A stretch of 6,090 nucleotides of DNA, taken from Arenicella sp. (lineage in GTDB: Bacteria > Pseudomonadota > Gammaproteobacteria > Arenicellales > Arenicellaceae). The DNA is taken from assembly GCA_016763815.1 (NCBI GenBank), contig JAESTB010000473.1:1-6090 (forward strand). The letters are read 5' to 3'. The notes under the pieces were generated by a model, which ran no database searches, was not told the DNA's origin, and was given only the letters and a program-made list of their open reading frames with translations. The position numbers were made by a program, and so were the translations under genes. This document shows positions 1-6,090 of this stretch, piece after piece; the first letter of the stretch is position 1, and each line of letters begins with the position of its first letter.

Positions 1-570
1 ACAACCTTGGGTCAACCGATCTCGAATACCCGGTTTTATGTTTTGAGTGGCAATAATAAATTGCTGCCAGTAGGGGTGATCGGCGAGTTATTTATTGGAG
101 GGGCAGGTTTAGCGCGAGGCTATTTGAACCGGCCAGCGTTAACTCAAGAAGCGTTCGTTATGAATCCGTTTAGCGATGAGAAAGGCGCTCGACTCTATAA
201 AACGGGCGATTTAGTTCGTTGGCTGGCAGACGGAAGTTTAGAATTTATTGGTCGTAAGGACGATCAAGTAAAGATCAGAGGTTTTCGAATAGAGTTGGGC
301 GAAATTGAAGCCGCATTAACCGCGATTAATGGTGTGCGTCAGGCGGTTGTCAGAGTACAAGATGAGCCAGCAAGGCTTGTCGCTTTTCTAGTAGCAGAGT
401 CAGAAGCTATAGAGCAATCGACATTTTTAGAACAGTCCCGCTCGAGACTCGAACTAAGTCTGCCGCAATACATGATCCCATCAATTTACAGGGTGATTGA
501 TGAACTTCCATTGACTGCCAACGGCAAGGTTGACCGAAAGCAGTTGCCGATCGTTGATGCCAATCAGTCA
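1..570 (+). other. Adenylation domain A1, C-terminal part (module n)
   Basis: Residues 1-190 are the end of an amino-acid adenylation domain, cut by the left window edge. Visible core motifs are A6 GELFIGGAGLARGYL (28-42), A7 YKTGDL (66-71), A8 starting GRKDDQVKIRGFRIELGE (84-101), A9 LPQYMIP (154-160) and A10 NGKVDRK (174-180). A8 is the hinge where the small subdomain swings between the adenylating and thiolating states. Lys176 in A10 is the conserved lysine that contacts the acyl-adenylate (K517 of GrsA). All are intact, so the domain is probably active. The specificity pocket (motifs A4-A5) lies outside the window, so the substrate cannot be predicted. It is followed directly by T1 in the same chain. 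Confidence 0.95.
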
Positions 571-3500
571 TTACAGAGGTATATTGCTCCGAAAACAGCA
601 ACAGAAGTCGCTTTATGCGCTATCTGGCAAGCGTTATTGGGTGTCGAGCGAGTAGGCTTAGATGACAACTTCTTTCGACTCGGTGGCCACTCATTGCTGG
701 TGATGAGGCTGTTAGCTGATATCAGACAAGAAATTGATGTGGAATTGTCGGTACGAGACCTATTTGACGTCAGCGATTTAGGCTTACAAGCGCGATTGAT
801 AGACACCCTCGGCGCAGGTACGTCACTGTCATCAATAACCGCGATTGACCGACATAGCAATCAGTTGCCGTTGTCCTTTGCCCAACAAAGGGTTTGGTTT
901 ATCAACCAAATGGAGGGCGGGTCTTCACACTACAACATGCCATTGGCGTTAACGGTCACTGGTGGTTTTGATGTGTCAATTGCGCAACGCGCATTTACTC
1001 AGATCATCCAGAGACATGAGACTCTGCGAACCGTATTCAGCAGTCGTAATGGCGAAGCGGTTCAGCTTATTCGATCGCATTTCAAGTTTACTCTTGCCGA
1101 GCAAGATATCAGTGGTTTATCCATTGCTGAGCAACAACAGTTAGTTTTAGCGCAATTGAAACTCGATGCTGACAAAGTGTTCGATCTTGAACATGATTTA
1201 ATGCTTCGAGCAAGCTACATCAGACAATCATCGGATGAGGGCGTATTGTTATTTAATATGCATCACATCGCGTCAGACGGGTGGTCAGCAGGTGTTTTAG
1301 TCAACGAGTTCACAACAATTTATAAAGCGTTACACAACGGCCTTACCGCCGTGTCGGAGGCGCTGCCGATTCAATATGTCGATTATGCGCACTGGCAACG
1401 AGAATACTTGCAAGGCGAGATGGCTCTCGAGCAAATGTCATACTGGCAAGCGCAATTAGCCGATTTGCCGCCAGTGCATAGTTTACCGTTAGATTTTTCT
1501 AGGCCGCAACAGCAACGCTTTAATGGTGCTATTTATCGCTTTGATTTCGACTTAGATTTGTTACGAAAATTGAAGCAGACAGCCTCGCAACATAAGGTCA
1601 CTTTATTTATGTTGTTGCATGGCATGTTCTCGCTAATGCTGTCTCGGTATTCGAATAATTCGGATATTGCTATTGGCGTTCCGGTGGCAAACCGAATGCA
1701 AAAAGAACTGGAAGGCTTAATTGGTTTTTTTGTAAACACCATAGTATTACGAACAGATGTGTCTGAAGAGCAAACGTTATCAGAGTACTTGTCTCATGTT
1801 CGAACGGTTAATGTTGGCGCACAAGATCACCAGCAATTGCCGTTTGATTATTTGGTTGAGCAATTAAACCCGCATCGAAGCACCGCTTACTCGCCATTGT
1901 TTCAAGTGATGTTTAGTATGGACAGGGACCAGCTCGCTAACCTTGAAATTGCCTCGAACTCATTTGATGACATCGCGTTTGAGCCATTATTGAATGACGA
2001 CGTTGGTTCGAAGTTTGACCTGACACTGAACGCAATCGAGTCTAGTGACGGTGTCCTGCTATCGTTTGAATACAATACAGATTTATTCTTAGCCGCGACC
2101 ATAGAGCGCTTCGGTGATCATTTTTTACGCTTGTTGCAAGCGCTGGCTAGTGATGAGTCATTGGGAGAAAATGACCTGAGTGAATTTTCGATGCTCAGCG
2201 ATCAAGAGACGGATTATTTACTCGAAGATTTGAACCGTACTGAGTCTGCGTATCCGAGTGAATTGTGTGTCCATGAATTGTTCGAACAGCAGGTCAAGCT
2301 AAACCCGAATGCGGTGGCGTTAGTATTTGAAGCACAAGAGCTAACATTTACTGAGTTAAACTCACGGTCGAACCGTTTAGCACATTACCTCGTCGCTAAT
2401 GGGGTTCGACCAGATTCTTTGGTTGGCCTGTGTGTTGAACGTTCAGTGGAGCTGGTTGTTGCAATACTCGCTATTCTCAAGTCCGGCGGCGCTTACATGC
2501 CGTTAGAGCCGTCTTACCCGCAGGCACGGTTGGGCTATATGCTTGACGACTCGAAAGTAGAATTGCTACTCACCATGAGCCACATAGCGAACAGCTTACC
2601 CGCAGGTGAGCATCGCTCGATATTACTTGATGATGAGGGCGCGTTCTCGAACTGCGCGAGTCACAACTTAAGTGCAGAGGAGTTAGCTCTAACCTCGAAT
2701 CATTTGGCGTATGTGATTTATACCTCTGGGTCAGCCGGGCAACCCAAGGGTGTTTTGCAACAACACAAAACGCTGAACAATTTAGTTCATCACCAAGTCT
2801 CCGATCGCTATTTAACCAAGCCAATGAATTCCGTATTGCTTACCAATATGGGCTTTGATGTTTTTATGCAAGAACTGGCAACGGCTTGGTATTTAGGTAG
2901 CCGCCTGTATTTATACCGAGACGATTTAAGAATCGACACGGCCAAGTTGTTAAACGTTATTTCTGAGCATGGTATTCAGCGCTTATTTTTAGTGCCTGCG
3001 GTTTTTAATGCCTTAATGGATTCCTCTGCGCAGTTATCGACCGGCATTAGCGGTTTGCGTGAGGTCATTGTGGCCGGTGAGCGCTTAAACATGACTGAGC
3101 AAGTGAAGAACTACCTGAACTGCTCAAACACTTTTTTGATAAACCACTATGGTCCAACTGAGACCCACGTGGTCACTACTTTTAATGTCGTCGCGGAGGA
3201 TAAGAGACACAACGTGCTGATAGGCAACGCTTTAGCTAATCATAAACTCTATGTCTTGGGAAAAAATCTCAAGCCAATACCCAGCGGCGCGATTGGCGAG
3301 TTACATGTTTCTGGAGTAGGGCTAGCACGTGGATACTTGAACCAAGCTGAGTTAACTCAAGAGAAGTTCATTGCCGATCCGTTTAGTGGTGACGAAGGTG
3401 GCCGTTTGTATAAAACCGGTGACTTAGTTCGCCGCTTAGCCGATGGTAATATGGAGTACATTGGCCGCGCAGACGACCAAGTAAAGGTGCGCGGTTTTCG

Positions 3501-6090
3501 CATTGAGTTAGGCGAGGTAGAGTCGGCATTATCAAGCATCGACGGCGTTGGTGACGCAGTGGTAGTCGCCCGAGATGAACCGACACGGCTGGTAGCTTAT
3601 GTTACTACCAAGGCTGGCCTTCAAACAAATGATCTTCGCGCAACATTCAAGGCACAGCTCCAGCAACGCTTACCCGATTACATGGTGCCGTCTTTATTTA
3701 TCGAGTTAGATGACCTTCCGCTTAACGCAAACGGTAAGTTGGACCGCCAAGCGTTGCCTGAGCCGGACGCGAGTATTGCTCAGCATGAGTATGTTGCGCC
3801 CAGCACTGAGGCTGAAAAAGTGTTGTGCACAATCTGGCAAAGGTTGTTAGGCGTGCAGAGAATCGGTGTCACGGATAACTTCTTTGAATTAGGTGGTCAT
3901 TCATTGTTGGCGATGCGTTTAGTTAGTGAGGTGCGCAGTCAGTGTAATGTTGAACTGGTGGTTCGCGATATTTTTAACACCACTCAATTGTCAGATTTAG
4001 CGGCACTGCTTGAATCAGCGGCACAGAATACCCAGTTGGCGAAGATTGATATTGTTGATCGATCGACTACCTCTATGTCGTTGTCTTACTCACAAGAGCG
4101 TTTATGGTTTATCGATCAAATGATGAGTGGGTCAGAGCATTACAATTTGCCGATTGCGTTGCGGGTCAGTGGCTCATTTGATGTGACGCTGGCAGAGCAA
4201 GCATTGCAGCAAATCATAGCGCGCCACGAGCCATTACGAACGGTGTACAAGCAAACACAAGAAGGCGCGGTGCAGAGAATAGCGACTGACGTTGACTTTC
4301 ATCTAGGCCAACAAGATATCAGTCAGTTATCAGTGTCTGATCAGTTGGCCGTCATTGCCGAGCGTACTCAGTCCGATGCGAGTCTAGCTTTCAATCTTGA
4401 ACAAGACTTAATGCTGCGAGCACACTATCTTCGAGTATCGGATGACAGCGGCGTGCTGTTATTCAATATGCATCACATTGCCTCAGATGGATGGTCGATC
4501 AGGATTTTGGTTGCTGAATTCACCACCATCTACCAAGCTCTATGTTCAGCTACTGAGCCCTCATTGCTCACGTTAACGGTTCAATACGCAGACTATGCCC
4601 ATTGGCAGCGCCAACAATTGAACAGTCATAAGTTGGATGACCAACTTGTTTATTGGCAAACGCAGCTCGCTGAGTTGCCCACGGTGCATGAGTTACCCTT
4701 AGACCATGCCCGCCCAGAGCATCAAAGTTTTAACGGTTCTGTGCACACGATTAAGACTGATGAGGCTTTATTTACTAAACTAAAGGCCTCGGCCATAGTT
4801 AATGACGTGACCTTGTTTATGCTGTTGCAGGGAGCGTTCTCGCTATTGTTAGCGCGGCATTCCAACACGTCGGATATTGTCATGGGCACGCCAATGGCGA
4901 ATCGATTGCATACAGACGTCGAAGGCTTGATCGGATTTTTTGTTAACACCTTGGTATTGCGTATTGATGTGTCTCAAGCAACCACCTTATCGGATTATCT
5001 TGCGCATGTGAAAGCGGTTAATGTCGATGCGCAAATGAATCAACAGATACCATTTGATTACTTAGTCGAGCAATTGAATCCGCCGAGAAGCACGTCATAC
5101 TCCCCGTTGTTTCAAGTCATGTTCAGTATGGATATAAATGAGGGTTCTGATAATCAGCATTCTCCGATTATCCTTGAGGGCGTTGAGTTTGAGACGTTGA
5201 ACCACGATGTGGTTGCTGCAAAGTTCGAGTTAAGCTTGAACGTCACCAAGTCTGACAACGGATTACAGTTGTCGTTTGAATACAATACTGATCTGTTTAA
5301 TCAAGCGACAGTAGTGAGACTCGGTGACCATTTCCTAAGGTTATTGGACGGTTTTGCTAACAGTGAAGATGCACATGCAGAGAGCGTAAGACGCCTACCG
5401 ATGCTCAGTGAGCATGAAACTCGCTACTTAGTGGATGACCTCAATAACCTCGAGTCAGATTATCCTGCTGAGCAATGTGTTCATGAGTTGTTTGAAGCAC
5501 AGGTCGCATTAAACCCAGACGCTATCGCGCTTGAATTCGAAGCTCAAGAGTTGAGCTATGGTGAGCTAAATAAGCGTTCAAATCAATTAGCACATCACTT
5601 AGTCTCGCATGGCGTTAAGCCAGATACTCTGGTCGGCTTGTGCGTCGAGCGTTCATTGGAAATGGTCATTGGAATACTGGGTATTTTAAAAGCAGGTGGC
5701 GCGTATGTGCCATTAGATCCAACTTACCCAGATGCGCGGCTGAGTTATATGCTCAGTGATTCTGGAGTTGAATTATTGCTAACCCAGAGCGATTTGCTAG
5801 AGAAAATTCCGACATCTGATCAACATATAATAATACTTGATGACGATAAAAATTTACTATTAGAGTCATCTGAAAATTTAGATAAAAATAAACTTAAGCT
5901 GACACCAGCGCATTTGGCCTATGTGATTTATACCTCTGGTTCTACCGGCCAGCCTAAAGGTGTCATGGTCGAGCATAATAATGTGACTCGTTTATTTAGG
6001 TCATCTGAAAAACATTTTGGCTTTACCTCAAACGATGTTTGGGCTCTGTTTCATTCATATGCGTTTGATTTTTCAGTTTGGGAGTTATGG
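1..6090 (+). CDS. Nonribosomal peptide synthetase, internal fragment: (A)-T-C-A-T-C-(A), open at both ends
   Basis: Frame 1 of the forward strand is open for all 2030 codons, with no stop and no identifiable true start, so the gene extends beyond both window edges. The product is a cytoplasmic multimodular assembly-line enzyme. Adenylation (A) domains activate amino acids with ATP, carrier (T/PCP) domains hold them as phosphopantetheine thioesters, and condensation (C) domains form the peptide bonds. Visible order: A end (1-190), T (197-268), C (289-720), A (757-1255), T (1265-1337), C (1359-1790), A start (1827-2030). Core motifs are present in the right order and spacing throughout, with no frameshift or in-frame stop, so the fragment looks functional. 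One complete C-A-T module of 1070 residues matches the usual 1000-1100. No tailoring, epimerisation or thioesterase domain is seen. The predicted local peptide is X-Pro-(Thr?), where X is unread and Thr is tentative. I do not recognise a named synthetase, so no symbol is given. Confidence 0.97.
589..804 (+). other. Carrier domain T1 (peptidyl carrier protein), module n
   Basis: Residues about 197-268 form a roughly 70-residue four-helix carrier domain. The signature DNFFRLGGHSLLVMRL (222-237) contains Ser231 (codon 691-693), the serine that a phosphopantetheinyl transferase loads with the 4'-phosphopantetheine arm. The LGGHSL form is the one usual for carriers followed by a condensation domain, while carriers serving epimerisation domains more often read GGDSI. 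This agrees with the C domain that follows after a linker of about 20 residues. T1 would present the upstream peptidyl thioester as donor to C1. Confidence 0.96.
865..2160 (+). other. Condensation domain C1 (probably LCL type), module n+1
   Basis: Residues about 289-720 are a full-length condensation domain (around 430 residues). Motifs: C1 LSFAQQRVWFI (291-301), C2-like region RHETLRTVF (1018-1044 in bases), C3 MHHIASDGWS (420-429), C4 YVDYAHWQ (459-466), C5 IGFFVNTIVLR (574-584), C6 region AQDHQQLPFDYLVE (607-620) and C7 region RSTAYSPLFQVMF (626-638). The active-site HHxxxDG is complete, with His422 as the catalytic second histidine and Asp426 the structural aspartate. It should join the chain on T1 to the amino acid on T2. 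The extra N-terminal HHxxxxGD motif of dual epimerisation/condensation domains is not seen and no E domain precedes it. An LCL subtype (L-residue donor) is therefore inferred, though LCL and DCL cannot be separated safely by eye. A linker (about 721-756) leads into A2. Confidence 0.95.
2269..3765 (+). other. Adenylation domain A2, complete, predicted proline-activating (module n+1)
   Basis: Residues about 757-1255 form a full adenylation domain. Motifs: A1 LTFTELN (781-787), A2 LKSGGAYMPLEP (826-837), A3 YTSGSAGQPKG (907-917), A4 FDVFMQE (952-958), A5 NHYGPTE (1048-1054), A6 GELHVSGVGLARGYL (1099-1113), A7 YKTGDL (1137-1142), A8 from Gly1155, A9 LPDYMVP (1224-1230) and A10 NGKLDR (1244-1249, Lys1246). 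By alignment to GrsA the pocket is D953, V954, Q957, F996, I1023, A1025, H1049, V1057, V1058 and K1246, that is DVQFIAHVVK. The classical proline code is DVQLIAHVVK, differing only at the fourth position. Proline is therefore likely; methyl- or hydroxyproline remain possible. Oddities are Ala912 where the phosphate-binding loop normally has Thr/Ser, and Glu836 in place of the usual Asp of motif A2. All other catalytic positions look normal. Confidence 0.94.
3793..4011 (+). other. Carrier domain T2 (peptidyl carrier protein), module n+1
   Basis: Residues about 1265-1337 are the carrier of the proline-type module. The motif DNFFELGGHSLLAMRL (1292-1307) places the phosphopantetheine attachment at Ser1301 (codon 3901-3903), exactly 1070 residues after Ser231 of T1. 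It lies about 20 residues after the end of A2 and is followed by C2 after a short linker of low conservation (about 1338-1357). It accepts the residue activated by A2, acts as acceptor at C1, then as donor at C2. The LGGHSL form again fits a carrier followed by condensation rather than epimerisation. Confidence 0.96.
4075..5370 (+). other. Condensation domain C2 (probably LCL type), module n+2
   Basis: Residues about 1359-1790 are a second complete condensation domain. Motifs: C1 LSYSQERLWFI (1361-1371), C3 MHHIASDGWS (1490-1499) with catalytic His1492 and Asp1496, C4 region YADYAHWQ (1529-1536), C5 IGFFVNTLVLR (1644-1654), C6 region ending QQIPFDYLVE (1681-1690) and C7 region RSTSYSPLFQVMF (1696-1708). 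It aligns with C1 without gaps and shares its exact active-site string. It should transfer the peptide ending in the A2 residue (predicted Pro) from T2 to the residue loaded by A3. There is no epimerisation domain before it, so an L-configured donor is inferred. The last 40 residues before A3 form the usual C-A linker (MLSEHET, then DLNN). Confidence 0.95.
5479..6090 (+). other. Adenylation domain A3, N-terminal part, possibly threonine-activating (module n+2)
   Basis: Residues about 1827-2030 are the first 40% of an adenylation domain, cut by the right window edge just after core motif A4. Motifs: A1 LSYGELN (1851-1857), A2 LKAGGAYVPLDP (1896-1907), A3 YTSGSTGQPKG (1977-1987, canonical, unlike A2) and A4 FDFSVWELW (2022-2030). 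Asp2023 matches D235 of GrsA, the residue that binds the substrate alpha-amino group, so an alpha-amino acid is expected. The next pocket positions are Phe2024 (236) and Trp2027 (239). D-F-W begins the classical threonine code DFWNIGMVHK, and the surrounding FHSYAFDFSVWELW is a familiar context in such domains. Seven of ten positions are outside the window, so Thr is only a suggestion. The stretch between motifs A2 and A3 is unusually AT-rich. Confidence 0.93.

Larger units (their letters stand above)
460..2880 (+). repeat. Diverged direct repeat, copy 1 (module-scale duplication; partner 3670-6090)
   Basis: Residues 154-960 align with residues 1224-2030 at a constant offset of 1070 residues (3210 bases). 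Anchors at the same offset include A9 Leu154/1224, A10 Lys176/1246, Ser231/1301, His422/1492, the C5 Ile574/1644, Lys671/1741, Cys756/1826, A1 Leu781/1851, A3 Tyr907/1977 and A4 Asp953/2023. No net gap is needed, even in the linkers. Before residue 154 the offset is 1071 (Gly28/1099, Tyr66/1137, Gly84/1155), so one single-residue indel lies between about 103 and 154. Identity is clearly higher in the C domains than around A4. This is the normal signature of NRPS module duplication followed by divergence, not a mobile element. Confidence 0.85.
3670..6090 (+). repeat. Diverged direct repeat, copy 2 (partner 460-2880)
   Basis: Second copy of the A-end/T/C/A-start block described for the first copy, offset by 3210 bases. 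At DNA level synonymous differences are common, so the duplication is not fresh. Short near-identical runs remain, for example 2701-2729 against 5911-5939, with a single mismatch in 29 bases over the A3 core motif. Divergence rises from the motif A2-A3 interval onward, where copy 2 becomes AT-rich and the substrate-pocket residues differ, as expected when two modules choose different amino acids. Confidence 0.85.

Noticed and set aside
154..171. In-frame ATG codons (for example Met54) as possible starts of a separate protein
   Set aside because: They fall between motifs A6 and A7 of an adenylation domain whose reading frame continues upstream to base 1, so a start here would cut the domain.
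564..860. Reverse-strand open frame of 98 codons over the T1 region
   Set aside because: It lies wholly opposite a well-conserved carrier domain in frame 1, has a composition typical of antisense translation, and shows no ribosome binding site or recognisable domain.
721..900. Possible epimerisation or dual-function domain between T1 and C1
   Set aside because: Only about 20 residues separate the carrier from the C1 motif, far too few for an E domain of about 430 residues, and the N-terminal HHxxxxGD motif of dual domains is absent.
962..1144. Forward-strand frame of 60 codons in an alternative frame within C1
   Set aside because: It is fully contained in the C1 coding region, which is intact in frame 1. 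It is a shadow with no start context or known domain.
1533..1742. Reverse-strand frame at 1533-1742 whose peptide resembles that of another reverse frame at 4722-4949 (shared KPIKPS and related strings)
   Set aside because: The resemblance looks like a conserved small gene pair, but the two sit about 3210 bases apart opposite the same C5 region of C1 and C2. The similarity is just the antisense reading of the duplicated condensation domain.
2570..2824. Reverse-strand frame of 84 codons opposite motif A3 of the second A domain
   Set aside because: It overlaps the essential P-loop coding region of the NRPS in antisense. The Cys/Arg/Ser-rich peptide has no recognisable fold.
3357..3586. Two overlapping reverse-strand frames opposite motifs A7-A8
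   Set aside because: Two antisense frames over the same highly conserved segment are a by-product of codon bias; neither has supporting signals.
5821..5900. AT-rich stretch as a promoter or gene boundary
   Set aside because: The NRPS frame runs through without a stop and the motifs on either side belong to the same A domain, so there is no gene boundary for a promoter to serve.
460..6090. The long direct repeat as a mobile element or CRISPR-like array
   Set aside because: The copies are diverged, in frame, and correspond exactly to NRPS module architecture. There are no terminal inverted repeats, transposase sequences or regularly spaced short repeats.

Overview
The whole window is the inside of one very large gene. 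Forward frame 1 is open from base 1 to base 6090 (2030 codons, no stop), and its translation is a continuous piece of a modular nonribosomal peptide synthetase (NRPS). Neither the start nor the stop codon lies in the window. There is no intergenic DNA, so no promoter, terminator, RNA gene or second gene is expected, and none was found.

Domain order (residue numbers count from base 1): end of an adenylation domain (A1, about 1-190), carrier domain (T1, about 197-268, Ser231), condensation domain (C1, about 289-720, HHIASDG at 421-427), complete adenylation domain (A2, about 757-1255), carrier domain (T2, about 1265-1337, Ser1301), condensation domain (C2, about 1359-1790, HHIASDG at 1491-1497), and the first 40% of a third adenylation domain (A3, about 1827-2030, cut by the window edge at core motif A4). 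This gives the tail of module n, all of module n+1 (C-A-T), and the C and partial A of module n+2.

Expected chemistry: T1 carries the growing chain. C1 joins it to the residue loaded by A2 on T2. C2 passes that product to the residue chosen by A3. Mapped onto GrsA numbering, the A2 pocket reads D-V-Q-F-I-A-H-V-V-K, one residue from the textbook proline code, so module n+1 probably inserts proline or a close analogue. Only the first three pocket positions of A3 are visible (D-F-W). They fit threonine, but this is weak. The A1 substrate cannot be read. No epimerisation, methylation, oxidation or thioesterase domain is seen.

Points to note: the two modules align at an exact 3210-base (1070-residue) offset without gaps for about 2.4 kb. 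A2 carries an Ala in the normally Thr/Ser P-loop of motif A3 and a Glu for Asp in motif A2. A strongly AT-rich island (about 21% G+C over 80 bases) lies between motifs A2 and A3 of the third A domain.

Organism: moderate G+C (high forties over most of the window), many TTA/TTG/CAA codons and the style of the domains suggest a gammaproteobacterium, perhaps marine (Alteromonadales, Vibrionales or Cellvibrionales-like). This is an impression, not a demonstrated placement. The system is a known enzyme class. What may be new is the peptide it makes, which this window alone cannot reveal.
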